From assembly GCF_900100255.1 (NCBI RefSeq), contig NZ_FMTS01000007.1, positions 103,479-167,478 on the forward strand: DNA of 64,000 bases, written 5' to 3'. The notes beneath the pieces are model-generated. The model ran no database searches, was not told the DNA's origin, and saw nothing but the letters and a program-made list of their open reading frames with translations. Made by a program: the position numbers and the translations under genes. Shown in pieces: positions 28,818-37,752 of this stretch. Within the stretch, counting starts at the first letter, position 1, and each line of letters begins with the position of its first letter. The stretch is from Asticcacaulis taihuensis (GTDB taxonomy: Bacteria > Pseudomonadota > Alphaproteobacteria > Caulobacterales > Caulobacteraceae).

Positions 28818-29893
28818 TAGCCCAGTTCCTCTTCAAGCATGGCCAGCCGTTCCGCCTGGTCCTCGGCGATCAGGGCATTGATCATCTGGTCCATGTCGCC
28901 TTCCATGAACTGCGGCAGGTTATAAAGCGTCAGGTTGATGCGGTGATCCGACACGCGGCCCTGCGGGTAATTGTAGGTGCGGATGCGCTCCGAGCGGTCG
29001 CCGGAGCCGACCTGCGACTTGCGGGCATCCGAACGCGCCGTATCGAGCGCCGTACGCTGCATGTCATACAGGCGGGCCTTCAGATTGCGCATGGCAATCT
29101 GCCGGTTCATGTGCTGCGACTTTTCCGACGAGGTCGCCACGATCCCGGTCGGCAGGTGGGTGATGCGCACGGCGGAGTCGGTTTTGTTGACGTGCTGACC
29201 GCCGGACCCCGAAGCGCGATAGGTATCGATGCGGATATCCTTGTCGAGAATCTCGATCTCGACATCCTCGGCTTCCGGCAGCACCGCCACGGTGGCCGCC
29301 GAGGTATGGATGCGGCCGCCGGCTTCGGTGGCCGGCACACGCTGGACACGGTGGACGCCGCTCTCGAACTTCAGCTTGCCGAAGACACCCTCACCGGTCA
29401 CCGAGGCGATGATTTCCTTGTAGCCGCCCATTTCGCCTTCGGAAACGCTGTCGATCTCGACCCGCCAGCCCTGTCCCGCGGCGTAGCGGCTGTACATGCG
29501 GAACAGGTCGCCGGCGAAGAGCGCCGCCTCGTCACCGCCGGTGCCGGCACGCACTTCGAGAATGGCCGAAGCATTGACGTCCTTATCCTGCGGCGCCAGC
29601 AGCAGGGCCACGCCGTGCTCCAGCTCCGGCAGGGTCGTCTTCAGGTCTTGCAGTTCCTCGGCCGCCAGGGGCGACAGGTCGGGGTCATTCAGTGCCGCCA
29701 TTTCTTCCAGTTCGGGCACGGACTGGCGCGCCTTGTGCAGGCGGGTCACGGCATCGAAGACCGGTTTCAGTTCGGCATGTTCCTTGGACAGCTTGACGAT
29801 CTCGGCGCCGTCGGTCGCGGATTCCATGCGCGCTTCGATCATCTGGAAGCGGTCCATGACCTGGGCCAGCTTGGCGTCGGGAAGGTGTATCAA
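28817..29893 (-). CDS. prfA: Peptide chain release factor 1
   Basis: Recognises UAA and UAG stop codons and triggers hydrolysis of the finished peptide on the ribosome. 358 residues. The catalytic GGQ is in [20 protein letters not shown], and [20 protein letters not shown] carries the stop-codon recognition region. The methyltransferase gene prmC, often next to prfA, is absent here; a small membrane protein and a MOSC protein follow instead. Confidence 0.97.
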   Translation of the reverse strand: MIHLPDAKLAQVMDRFQMIEARMESATDGAEIVKLSKEHAELKPVFDAVTRLHKARQSVPELEEMAALNDPDLSPLAAEELQDLKTTLPELEHGVALLLAPQDKDVNASAILEVRAGTGGDEAALFAGDLFRMYSRYAAGQGWRVEIDSVSEGEMGGYKEIIASVTGEGVFGKLKFESGVHRVQRVPATEAGGRIHTSAATVAVLPEAEDVEIEILDKDIRIDTYRASGSGGQHVNKTDSAVRITHLPTGIVATSSEKSQHMNRQIAMRNLKARLYDMQRTALDTARSDARKSQVGSGDRSERIRTYNYPQGRVSDHRINLTLYNLPQFMEGDMDQMINALIAEDQAERLAMLEEELG

Positions 29894-29934
29894 GGGTATT
29901 CTCTCATCTGAAATCAGGGCTTCATATACATAAG

Positions 29935-30044
29935 CCGGGCCGATGAGTCGAAAAGTATTAGCTGCCGAGAAACGGAGCGGAGCGTACTTAAGTACGTGAG
30001 CACCGTCTCGCAGGCAGATGAGACTTTGCAGACCTTCGGCCCGG
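29935..30044. repeat. Long imperfect palindrome (family D)
   Basis: 110 bases whose two halves are imperfect reverse complements around GTACTTAAGTAC (29984-29995). The ends CCGGGCCGA (29935-29943) and TCGGCCCGG (30036-30044) match perfectly, and the inner CTGCC..GAGA..ACGG..GC segments pair with a few gaps. It can form a long cruciform or RNA hairpin in the prfA-GST gap. I recall similar sequences in related genomes but cannot verify this. Confidence 0.75.
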
Positions 30045-30054
30045 TCTTAGGAAC

Positions 30055-30654
30055 CTATTTCGGATAGGTGTCAATAAAGCTCTGGCGACGCTCCAGAACT
30101 TCCTGCAAGGCGGCGATACGCGGCGCGATGGCCCGCCAGTCGAGATGGGTCATGCGGAAATCGCAAAAGGTAGCCGCCACGCCCAGGGTCAGCGTGCCCA
30201 TATCGAAAACATTCGCGTCCGGACACATCTCATCGGCCACGGCGAAGGCGCGCTTCAGATTACCTTCCCAGCGATCCAGCCAGAAGGGCGAACGCTCGGT
30301 TTCCGGTCGGCGGTTTTCATAGACGATCTTCGCCATCATCTCGTTGAGCCCGGCCCCGGCCGTCTCCACGCGCCTGACCCGCCAGTAATCATCCGTACCA
30401 TAGTCCGGCAGCAGGCGCGGTCCCTGGCCTTGCGTCGCCAGCCACGCGCTGATCAGGCCGCTGTCCGTCCAGCAGACGCCCTCATCATCGATCAGGGCCG
30501 GAAGCTGCGACAGCGGATTGGCCGCCACCAGATCCGGCGCGGCCTCCACCGGGAGGCGCGATATCTCCTCTATCCGCGCCGCCAGTCCTCTTTCCCTGAC
30601 GACAACACGGACTTTCCGTACAAAGACGGATGTGGCACTGACAAATAATTTCAT
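30055..30654 (-). CDS. Glutathione S-transferase family protein
   Basis: 199 residues: N-terminal thioredoxin-like domain (MKLFVSATSVFVRKVRVVVRER, then PLSQLPALIDDEGVCWTDSGLISAWL with the conserved cis-Pro and SxL-like motif) and an all-helical C-terminal domain. Catalytic serine/cysteine is likely the S-V-F segment near residue 10. Substrate unknown. It lies alone between prfA and the GGDEF-EAL gene, both regions flanked by repeats. Confidence 0.85.
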   Translation of the reverse strand: MKLFVSATSVFVRKVRVVVRERGLAARIEEISRLPVEAAPDLVAANPLSQLPALIDDEGVCWTDSGLISAWLATQGQGPRLLPDYGTDDYWRVRRVETAGAGLNEMMAKIVYENRRPETERSPFWLDRWEGNLKRAFAVADEMCPDANVFDMGTLTLGVAATFCDFRMTHLDWRAIAPRIAALQEVLERRQSFIDTYPK

Positions 30655-30761
30655 AACTTCGTTATCCGATTAAGATTTGAACCGCCCCTGTCGTGGCGCG
30701 CAAAACCTTGTTCGTCAAGGATGCGGCCGTCCAATTCACCTCGTTTTCCGGCACAGAATTC

Positions 30762-30776
30762 TTAATAATCGTTTAA
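30762..30776 (+). promoter_or_regulatory. CtrA binding site (TTAA-N7-TTAA)
   Basis: TTAA-TAATCGT-TTAA, a full match to the CtrA consensus, 86 bases upstream of the GTG start of the GGDEF-EAL gene. An additional TTAATTTAA stretch lies about 25 bases closer. The surroundings are AT-rich, so a chance match is more likely here than for the other two boxes. Confidence 0.5.
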
Positions 30777-30861
30777 ATAAAAATGGCGGATGTTTGCCTT
30801 AATTTAAGATATCTACAGTAACCATACCCTGACATACAACTCACCTCAGAATGAGGACCTG

Positions 30862-33099
30862 GTGAAACGTAATTCAGGCGAATTAAAACTGCTGGCGCCC
30901 ATGGCCCTGATTGTGGTCGTGGCCGTGTGTGCTCTGGTGGGCAGTCTGTGGGTATGGGCCGAACAGGCCGACCATATGTCGCGCGACCGCGAGGAAAAGC
31001 TCGTCATGCTGGGGCTGAACCAGATGGCAGACGACCATTCGCAACTGATGACGCCGATCACCATCTGGGATAAGGCGGTCGAAAGCACCGCCGTCAAATA
31101 TGACGAGACCTGGGTAAAGAATAATATCGGCGACTATTTCAACAATTTCCTCAATTTTGAGTCCAACCTCCTGCTGAACGATAAGGGCGAGGTCGTCTTC
31201 GCCTACAAGAACGGTAAGGAGGCCGATATTGCCCGCCTGGCCGGCGCCGCGCGCCAGACAAGCAGTCTGGTGGCCGGGCTGCGCCAGACTTATGAAGACC
31301 GCCGCGCTCGCGGATTACCCGCCACGACCGAAAGCAACCATACCGGCCGCCTGATGGCGATGAACGGCCATATCTATGTTGTGGGCGCCAGCCTGCTGCT
31401 TTCCGACAAAACCGATTCCCCCCTGCTGAAATACAAGCCTTTTGTCGCCATTGGTATGCACGAACTGTCGAGCGACGAACTGATCGCGCTGTCGCAGCGT
31501 TACATGGTGTCCGATATCATGCTTCTGCATCCCGGCCAGCCGCGCCCCAAGGGATCGGCGCTGGTCGCCTTCAAGGATGACAATGGCAAGGTGCTCGCGG
31601 AGCTGAGCTGGATGCCGGATACGCCCGGCCACACCCTGTTCATCCGCACGCTGGGTCCGGTCCTGATGATTTCGCTCGGTCTCGGCCTGATCGCGCTCGT
31701 CCTGCTGCACCAGAGCCAGCGCGCCGCGCAAGGACTGATCGCCTCGGAAGCCAAGGCCAAACACATGGCCCTGCACGACAATCTGACCGGCCTGCCCAAC
31801 CGCACCCTGTTCGCCGACCGCCTGCACCAGGCCAGCGAACGCCTGAAGCGCCAGGGTGGGCACGTAGCGGTCATGTGCATCGGGCTGGATCGCTTCAAGG
31901 ATGTCAATGACACGCTGGGCCACCTGGCCGGCGATGAACTGATCCGCCACAATGCCCACAAGATCACCGGCATGATCCGTTCCGGCGACACGCTGGCGCG
32001 CCTGGGTGGCGATGAGTTCGTCATTATCCAGACCGATACCGACGGCTCTTCGGCCGCATCTCTGGCCAAGCGCATCCTCGAAGGGCTGACCGGCACGGTC
32101 AATCTCGAATCCGGCCAGGTGTTCTCCTCCTGCTCGATCGGCGTCACCCTGATCGGTGACGGCGATATCGAGCCGGCCGAAGCCCTGCGCCAGGCCGACC
32201 TTGCCCTCTACCGCGCCAAGGACCTCGGCCGCGGCCAGTATGCCTTTTTCGAAGTCGAGATGGACGCCACCATCAAGCTGCGCAAGACGCTGGAAACCGG
32301 ACTGCGCGAAGCCATCCATGTCGGCGATATCGACGTCGTCTACCAGCCGCAGGTCGATCATTTCGGCCACATCGTCGGCGTCGAGGCCCTGTGCCGCTGG
32401 ACGCACCCGACGCGCGGCCCCGTCTCACCCGCCTATTTCATTCCCCTGGCCGAGGAATGCGGCCTGATGAACGAACTGGGCACCCTGATCATGCGCCGCG
32501 CCATGCAGGATTCCCATCGCTGGCCGGGCCTTAAAGTGGCTGTCAACGTCTCGGCCACCCAGATGCGCAATCAAGGCTTCCTGGCCACCATCAAGGGCCT
32601 GCTGTCGGAAACGAAGACGACCGCCGAGCAGATCGAGATCGAGATTACCGAAGGTGTGCTGCTGAACGACGACAACACCACCCAGATGGTGCTGCGCGAC
32701 CTGCGCCACATGGGATTCACCATCGCGCTCGACGATTTCGGCACCGGTTATTCGTCGCTCGGTTACCTGAGCCGCTATCCGGTCGACAAGATCAAGATCG
32801 ACCGGTCGTTCGTCTCCAACCTGGGCGTCGACCCGGAAGCCGAGGCGGTTATCCGCGCCATCGTCAAGCTGTCCAAGGCCCTGAACCTGAACATTGTCGC
32901 CGAGGGCGTGGAAACGCGCGCGCAGAAGAACATCCTGCGCCAGACGGGCTGCAACATCATACAGGGCTATCTCTTCTCGAAGCCGGTCGCCTCTGGCGCC
33001 ATCGACGAGATGATGAAGAACGAGCGCAAGCTGGCGATCATCGATGAAGAGGGCTACGTGGCGCCCAAGGCGATCAAGATGACGCCACGGATGTCTTAA
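30862..33099 (+). CDS. CHASE4-GGDEF-EAL cyclic-di-GMP protein
   Basis: 745-residue membrane sensor for c-di-GMP turnover. A first transmembrane helix (about 12-34) and a CHASE4-like periplasmic sensor (about 45-265) are followed by a second helix (about 267-285), then GGDEF (about 300-470) and EAL (about 480-730). The synthase motif RLGGDEFVII is intact and preceded at the canonical spacing by RSGD, an inhibitory-site RxxD. The hydrolase motif is VEALCRW with DDFGTGYSSLGYL and the downstream E in NIVAEGVETRAQ. Both halves look active. GTG start at 30862. A CtrA box upstream suggests cell-cycle control. Confidence 0.92.
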   Translation: MKRNSGELKLLAPMALIVVVAVCALVGSLWVWAEQADHMSRDREEKLVMLGLNQMADDHSQLMTPITIWDKAVESTAVKYDETWVKNNIGDYFNNFLNFESNLLLNDKGEVVFAYKNGKEADIARLAGAARQTSSLVAGLRQTYEDRRARGLPATTESNHTGRLMAMNGHIYVVGASLLLSDKTDSPLLKYKPFVAIGMHELSSDELIALSQRYMVSDIMLLHPGQPRPKGSALVAFKDDNGKVLAELSWMPDTPGHTLFIRTLGPVLMISLGLGLIALVLLHQSQRAAQGLIASEAKAKHMALHDNLTGLPNRTLFADRLHQASERLKRQGGHVAVMCIGLDRFKDVNDTLGHLAGDELIRHNAHKITGMIRSGDTLARLGGDEFVIIQTDTDGSSAASLAKRILEGLTGTVNLESGQVFSSCSIGVTLIGDGDIEPAEALRQADLALYRAKDLGRGQYAFFEVEMDATIKLRKTLETGLREAIHVGDIDVVYQPQVDHFGHIVGVEALCRWTHPTRGPVSPAYFIPLAEECGLMNELGTLIMRRAMQDSHRWPGLKVAVNVSATQMRNQGFLATIKGLLSETKTTAEQIEIEITEGVLLNDDNTTQMVLRDLRHMGFTIALDDFGTGYSSLGYLSRYPVDKIKIDRSFVSNLGVDPEAEAVIRAIVKLSKALNLNIVAEGVETRAQKNILRQTGCNIIQGYLFSKPVASGAIDEMMKNERKLAIIDEEGYVAPKAIKMTPRMS

Positions 33100-33138
33100 G
33101 ACGAGTAGGGTATCTTCGCCGAATAAAACGCGCTCCGA

Positions 33139-33279
33139 CGATAGCGGTAGCGCGAAATTACCAGGAATATCTGTGTAATCTGTGGATACTCTCTTTTCCA
33201 ACGCCAGGACTCGCTTAGACGTTCTTTTTGATCCACAGATTACACAGATATTCAAGACAACCGCACGCTACCGCTATCG
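33139..33279. repeat. Nested foldback element (family B, copy 2)
   Basis: An inner perfect inverted repeat, 33165-33187 with 33231-33253 (23 bases each, carrying ATCTGTGTAATCTGTGGAT), is enclosed by an outer 14-base perfect repeat, CGATAGCGGTAGCG (33139-33152) with its complement 33266-33279. It occupies the 231-base gap between the GGDEF-EAL gene and ispG, which converge here, and could act as their terminator. Confidence 0.85.
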
Positions 33280-33330
33280 CCGGCGAATCGAATAATCAGG
33301 TTTGTCCGCTTCGCGCGGAATACCCTCGAG

Positions 33331-34446
33331 CTACAGCTTTTCGGCGTGGGCCTCGACCAGCTCGACAATGTGCTCGATCATATCGGCATTGGAAAGCTTG
33401 TGATCGGGCTTGCCGGCCAGGTACACCATGCCGGATCCCGCGCCGCCGCCGGTGAAGCCGACATCGGTATAAAGCGCCTCGCCCGGACCATTGACCACGC
33501 AGCCAATGATCGACAGCGACATCGGCTTGGCGATATGAGCCAGGCGTTCTTCCAGTTTGGCCACCGTATCGATGACATTGAAGCCCTGGCGGGCGCATGA
33601 CGGGCAGGCGATGATATTGACGCCACGATGACGCAGCCCCAGCGATTTCAGCAGGTCGAAACCGACCTTGATCTCTTCCACCGGATCGGCGGCCAGGGAT
33701 ACGCGAAGCGTATCTCCGATACCCGCCCACAGCAGGTTGCCGAGACCGATCGCCGATTTGATCGTCCCGGTACGTAACGGCCCCGCCTCGGTGACGCCGA
33801 TATGCAGCGGGCAATCAATGGCATCGGCCAGGGCATTGTAGGCGGCGACCGTCAGGAAGACATCCGATGCTTTCACCGAAATTTTGAACTCATGAAAATC
33901 GTGGTCGCGCAGGATATTGGCGTGGAACAGCGCGCTTTCGACCATGGCTTCCGGGCACGGCTCGCCGTACTTTTCCATCAGGTCTTTTTCAAGCGAGCCG
34001 GCATTGACGCCGATGCGCATCGAGCAGCCATAGTCCTTGGCCGCCTGGATGACTTCCTTGACGCGATCGGGCGAGCCGATATTGCCGGGATTGATGCGCA
34101 GGCAGGCGGCGCCCGCCTTCGCCGCTTCGATGGCGCGCTTGTAGTGGAAATGGATGTCGGCCACGATCGGCACATGGGCGTTGTCAACGATCGTTTTCAG
34201 CGCCGCGGTCGAATCGACATCCGGGCACGACACGCGCACGATATCGGCACCCGCCTCCTCCATGGCCGCGATCTGGCGCAGGGTCGCCTGGGCATCCGAG
34301 GTCAGGGTATTGGTCATGGACTGCACGCTGATCGGTGCATCCCCACCGACAGCCACCTTGCCCACCATGATCTTCCGGCTCGGCCGGCGCTGGATCATCC
34401 GCCAGGGGCGAACGTGTGTATGGTCGTGAGGTTGATGGGTATCCAT
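33331..34446 (-). CDS. ispG: Flavodoxin-dependent 4-hydroxy-3-methylbut-2-enyl-diphosphate synthase
   Basis: Penultimate enzyme of the MEP isoprenoid pathway; a [4Fe-4S] enzyme forming HMBPP. 371 residues. N-terminal TIM-barrel part ([21 protein letters not shown]) and a C-terminal cluster domain with [16 protein letters not shown] and [20 protein letters not shown]. It follows rodZ in the same direction, the order also known from E. coli. A copy of the family A repeat fills the 157-base gap between them. Confidence 0.96.
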   Translation of the reverse strand: MDTHQPHDHTHVRPWRMIQRRPSRKIMVGKVAVGGDAPISVQSMTNTLTSDAQATLRQIAAMEEAGADIVRVSCPDVDSTAALKTIVDNAHVPIVADIHFHYKRAIEAAKAGAACLRINPGNIGSPDRVKEVIQAAKDYGCSMRIGVNAGSLEKDLMEKYGEPCPEAMVESALFHANILRDHDFHEFKISVKASDVFLTVAAYNALADAIDCPLHIGVTEAGPLRTGTIKSAIGLGNLLWAGIGDTLRVSLAADPVEEIKVGFDLLKSLGLRHRGVNIIACPSCARQGFNVIDTVAKLEERLAHIAKPMSLSIIGCVVNGPGEALYTDVGFTGGGAGSGMVYLAGKPDHKLSNADMIEHIVELVEAHAEKL

Positions 34447-34470
34447 TTTTTTCCTGCGATTGTCATCGCA

Positions 34471-34527
34471 CGCTCAAACGCCGCGAGGCTTACCTCGCAA
34501 CGGCTCGGGCGCACAGTCGTGCTTGCC
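34471..34527. repeat. Family A repeat, copy 1
   Basis: GC-rich dispersed repeat with the order CGCTCAAACG, CCGCGAGG..CCTCGC hairpin, CGGCTCGGGC, CACAGTCGTGCTTGCC. Copies also at 35937, 37678 and, inverted, 63430. Here the inner hairpin loop is GCTTA instead of the shorter GCT, a small copy difference. Located between rodZ and ispG. Confidence 0.8.
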
Positions 34528-34603
34528 GTCTTTCTGCGAAAGCCGGAGACGCGCCTTATATCAGGATGCGCGGCGTTCGTCACAACCGGAATTTCAAATA
34601 ATA

Positions 34604-35800
34604 TTACTGGGTTTCAGTGGGAGGCACCACTACGGATGAAGCCGCCGCCCGCTGGCTGGGCAGGTAAGGGATTGGCCCATTGGGCTTCTCCGCCGTCAGC
34701 GGGGCGATCGGCGCAGAGGTGGCGCGTGGCGCGCCCGCCAGTTCCCCCGCCTGGGCCTGCTTCTGGTCGAGCGCGTCGGAAAGCTGGGCAGCCCGCGCAT
34801 TGATGCGGCCAATGGGCGTTACCGAACCTTCCAGCGTGCCGGCATATTCGCCGTTATAATACATCTCGAAGGCCGAAACATCGGAGACATCGATCAGAAG
34901 ATTCTGCTGGTCGGTTTCCGGCAGGCGGTAGGCTTCGCCGGCGCCGATGGAATGGGCGAAATAAACCGTGCCGGTCGCCGGATCGCGCACCACCAGATTG
35001 ACCGTCTTGGTGGCCTGGATGGTCACCGCGGAGTTTTCCGGCGAAGCGCCATAAACCGCGCCGCGCGGATTGAACGCCTTGCGCATCTGCAGCACATCGC
35101 TGACCGGCACCGGTGCGGCGGAATTGGCGTTCCGTGCCGCCTCGATGGACGCGAAGCCTTCTTCAAGCCCTGGCGTCACATAGGGCACCGGCACGTCCTG
35201 ATCGCGCGGTGCCGGCTGCGGCTGCGACACGAAGATGGCACCATTCAGCATGTTAGGTACGCCCGCCGCCCACGACGAATTGCCGAACTGCGCCTCGTGG
35301 CTGCCATTGCCGAATTTCAGGCTTGGCTGGCGTTGCACCACGTTCCAGATGACGATCGCCGCCACCAGACTGGCCGCCGCGCCGATATAGAGTCGGTAGT
35401 TCGGCTTGTTGACATCATCGAGCGACGCACCCGACGGTGCGTGAAGCTTGGTGGCCGCCGGCGAGACCTCGCGCTTGTACATATCCGCCAGGGTTTCCTC
35501 GTCCAGCCCCAGCGCTTTTGCATAGGCCTTGACATAACCGATGGCGAAGGCGCGCGGCGGCAGCACATCATAGGCCGCCTGCTCAAAGGCTTCGAGATAG
35601 GCGCGCCGCACGCGCGTCATTTCCGAAACCTCGGCGAGCGACAAACCTTGCGCCTCGCGCGTCTTTTTCAGGATTTCGGCCAGATCGAAGCGATCGGGCA
35701 GCCGGCCATCGGTCGTGCCCTTGAAGGCGGAGTTCGCCTCACCGCGATAGAGGCCCTGATAGGGCTCATCCTCGATGATATTGGGCTCGTTGGTACTCAT
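34604..35800 (-). CDS. rodZ: RodZ-like helix-turn-helix membrane protein
   Basis: 398 residues. N-terminal HTH_25 domain (LAEILKKTREAQGLSLAEVSEMTRVRRAYLEAFE, in parts), a cytoplasmic segment, one transmembrane helix around residue 140 (LYIGAAASLVAAIVIWNVV), then a periplasmic part with a DUF4115 domain (TKTVNLVVRDPATGTVYFAHSI). RodZ links MreB to the elongation complex in rod-shaped cells. I chose the ATG at 35800 because AGGAC precedes it and the acidic start MSTNEPNIIEDEPYQG begins there; an in-frame upstream start adds 21 residues. Confidence 0.88.
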   Translation of the reverse strand: MSTNEPNIIEDEPYQGLYRGEANSAFKGTTDGRLPDRFDLAEILKKTREAQGLSLAEVSEMTRVRRAYLEAFEQAAYDVLPPRAFAIGYVKAYAKALGLDEETLADMYKREVSPAATKLHAPSGASLDDVNKPNYRLYIGAAASLVAAIVIWNVVQRQPSLKFGNGSHEAQFGNSSWAAGVPNMLNGAIFVSQPQPAPRDQDVPVPYVTPGLEEGFASIEAARNANSAAPVPVSDVLQMRKAFNPRGAVYGASPENSAVTIQATKTVNLVVRDPATGTVYFAHSIGAGEAYRLPETDQQNLLIDVSDVSAFEMYYNGEYAGTLEGSVTPIGRINARAAQLSDALDQKQAQAGELAGAPRATSAPIAPLTAEKPNGPIPYLPSQRAAASSVVVPPTETQ

Positions 35801-35936
35801 AACTGTCCTGGGCTGGCGTTGCGCGACCAAACCATAGGCCGGGACAATAATCAACACGGACATGGCCTATGGCCGGGCCTCGGTAACGCAATTTTTGGTG
35901 TTTGATATCAATGTGAACTCGGTTATGAACATCTTC

Positions 35937-36005
35937 CGCTCAAGCGCCGCGAGGCTCCTCGCAACGGCTCGGGCGTGCAGTCGCACTTGCCAACCTGACG
36001 GTTGG
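35937..36005. repeat. Family A repeat, copy 2
   Basis: Same order as copy 1 with GCGAGGCTCCTCGC hairpin (35950-35963), GGCGTGCAGTCGCACTTGCC, then a CCAACCTGACGGTTGG hairpin. Lies in the divergent rodZ/MaoC-like promoter region, ending 27 bases before the MaoC-like ATG. Confidence 0.85.
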
Positions 36006-36031
36006 AATGAGCCCCAAAAAGGAATGCGTTG

Positions 36032-36445
36032 ATGCCTGCAGCCTTCGATGATCTCTATATCGGCCAGAGTGTTTCCATCGGCGCGGGAGTCATTTCCGAA
36101 GAGGAACTGGCGGCGTTCTGCAAGTCCTATGCACCGACCTGGAATATCAATGACGGCGTGCCGGATGCCCTGATCTTCGCCCTGTGGTCCAAACTGGAGA
36201 CCGAAGCCGCCTCGCACTGGCCGCAGACCAAGCGCCTGGCGGTCGATGCCCTGCGCTGGTCGCGCAATCCGCCGCCGGGCGAGTTGCTGCGCGGCCGCCT
36301 GACCGTGATGGGCAAGGATGCCGTGGGCGACACCAAGGGCGTGGTCATTGCCCAAAACGACGTGCTCGATGAAGCCGGCCGGCTGGTCTTTTCCTGCCTG
36401 ACGCGGTCCGTGTTCCAGCGGCTGCCGAAAGCGCCGATTGATTAA
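36032..36445 (+). CDS. MaoC-like hot-dog fold protein
   Basis: 137 residues resembling MaoC dehydratase/acyl-carrier-linked hydratases: FDDLYIGQSVSIGAGVISEEELAAFCKSY at the N-terminus. The full catalytic Asp-His dyad cannot be confirmed. The ATG at 36032 is supported by AAAAGGAA 7 bases upstream. A dispersed foldback element follows immediately. Confidence 0.6.
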   Translation: MPAAFDDLYIGQSVSIGAGVISEEELAAFCKSYAPTWNINDGVPDALIFALWSKLETEAASHWPQTKRLAVDALRWSRNPPPGELLRGRLTVMGKDAVGDTKGVVIAQNDVLDEAGRLVFSCLTRSVFQRLPKAPID

Positions 36446-36453
36446 GGTTTAAA

Positions 36454-36672
36454 CACGGATAAGGCACGGATGCCGCTTCGCGGCGACACGGATCAGCACG
36501 GATTTTATGTGCGCCTTAACTTCGTGGGACAACAGCAAATAGCGCGGTCTTGCGAGGCTCTGAATGACGGCCTTGCTATCGGATGGACGTTCGTCAACTC
36601 CTACCGTCTGGAAGATGACCTGAAATCCGTGCCTTATCCGTGCAGATGCGCTTGCGCATTATCCGTGTTCAA
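36454..36672. repeat. Foldback element (family B, copy 3)
   Basis: CACGGATAAGGCACGGAT (36454-36471) and its complement (36625-36642) face each other, about 150 bases apart. The left arm continues with a GCCGCTTCGCGGC hairpin and further ACGGAT units, the right arm with GCGCTTGCGC and ATCCGTGTTC. It fills most of the 291 bases between the MaoC-like gene and sapC. Confidence 0.8.
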
Positions 36673-36682
36673 TCTTCCGAAC

Positions 36683-36714
36683 AAAAAAGCTCCGGCCTTG
36701 CGACCGGAGCTTTT
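36683..36714 (-). terminator. Intrinsic terminator after sapC
   Basis: Read on the minus strand, AAAAGCTCCGG (from 36714) pairs with CCGGAGCTTTT (to 36685), leading into a run of six T. It lies 22 bases downstream of the sapC stop codon and also has an A-run on the other side, so it may work both ways. Confidence 0.9.
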
Positions 36715-36736
36715 CATTTTCATAAACCCGAACGCC

Positions 36737-37531
36737 TTAGTTGGCGTTGGCGGCCGGCTGGGCATTGTTGCGCTCGATCGTCATGGCGATCAGCTTGTCC
36801 CAGGCCAGCAGCGAGTTCAGGTGCGCATAGATGTGCGTAAGCGCACCGTTGTCACGCAGTTCGACCAGCTTGTCGCCGGTCAGTTCGGCCAGCTTTTTTT
36901 CATCGACGGCGAAATATTCGGCGATCTTTTGCGGCTCGCCCGGCGTGCCGTCCGGATTTTGCGGACGGTAGAGGGTTTCGCGGGCGGCCAGCAGGTCCAG
37001 TTCACGCAGCAGACCAACGAAGCTTTCGGTGCGGCGGCGCTCGTTTTCGAAGTCCGAGCAGAACTGCATGGCGTTCTCGACGTAAGGCGTGGCCTTGCCG
37101 GCTTCGAAGAATGGCACGTCGGGGTTCGACTTGGCCACCATGGCGGCGCCGGTATCGACGCACAGGATCATGCGCTCCTGGCCTTCGTCATTGGCGAAGA
37201 CGAACGGATAGCGGCGGGCGAAGGCCGGCAGGTAGCTGTCGGACTTGAAGACACCTTCCGGCGACACGAAGACGTTCTGGCCGGCCGAAAGCCCCATGGC
37301 CGCGACGGGCATGTAGTTTTCGCCGATGAAGACGATCGGGAAGCTCAAAGAAGCGGCCGGGAATTCGGCCACGGTCAGCGGCACGACATTGGTTTCGGCG
37401 ACGAAGGCGTGCGGCGCCGGGATCGACTTGATGCCCATGCCGGCGTGCGCTTCGGGGCTCAGCGGCTCGGGGGATTTGTAGAAAAGGACGTTTCCGGTGA
37501 GCGTCGCATCGTTGGTTTGTTCTTGTGCCAT
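36737..37531 (-). CDS. SapC-like protein
   Basis: 264-residue SapC family member, typical of alphaproteobacteria, where the gene often sits near a TonB-dependent receptor as here. Conserved features include FIGENYMPVAAMGLSAGQNVFV, ARRYPFVF, LCVDTGAAMV and the C-terminal DKLVELRDNGALTHIYAHLNSL. The molecular function is unknown; a role in peptide or sugar uptake has been suggested from neighbourhood. Its direction and position downstream of the receptor could indicate one transcript, but a repeat lies between them. Confidence 0.88.
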   Translation of the reverse strand: MAQEQTNDATLTGNVLFYKSPEPLSPEAHAGMGIKSIPAPHAFVAETNVVPLTVAEFPAASLSFPIVFIGENYMPVAAMGLSAGQNVFVSPEGVFKSDSYLPAFARRYPFVFANDEGQERMILCVDTGAAMVAKSNPDVPFFEAGKATPYVENAMQFCSDFENERRRTESFVGLLRELDLLAARETLYRPQNPDGTPGEPQKIAEYFAVDEKKLAELTGDKLVELRDNGALTHIYAHLNSLLAWDKLIAMTIERNNAQPAANAN

Positions 37532-37677
37532 GGTCGCTTTAAAGAAGGTTAGAAGAAAAAGGAGCTTCGCTTCTAGCGCAACCCTTTGCTTCCGGCAAGC
37601 GCCGTGACGGTTTGCGGGAAACGGCCCCAGGCTTTTCAGCTTCCGGCGGGTGTTTGGATTGAAATGGCACATTATGG

Positions 37678-37748
37678 CGCTCAAACGCCGCGAGGCTCCT
37701 CGCAACGGCTCGGGCGCGCCTTGCGCTTGCCGAAGCTTAACGCTTCGG
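37678..37748. repeat. Family A repeat, copy 3
   Basis: Same order as copies 1 and 2: CGCTCAAACGCC, GCGAGGCTCCTCGC, GGCGCGCCTTGCGCTTGCC, then a CCGAAGCTTAACGCTTCGG hairpin. It lies between the receptor gene and sapC, close to the receptor stop codon; on the minus strand the hairpin could end the receptor transcript. Confidence 0.85.
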
Positions 37749-37752
37749 AGGG

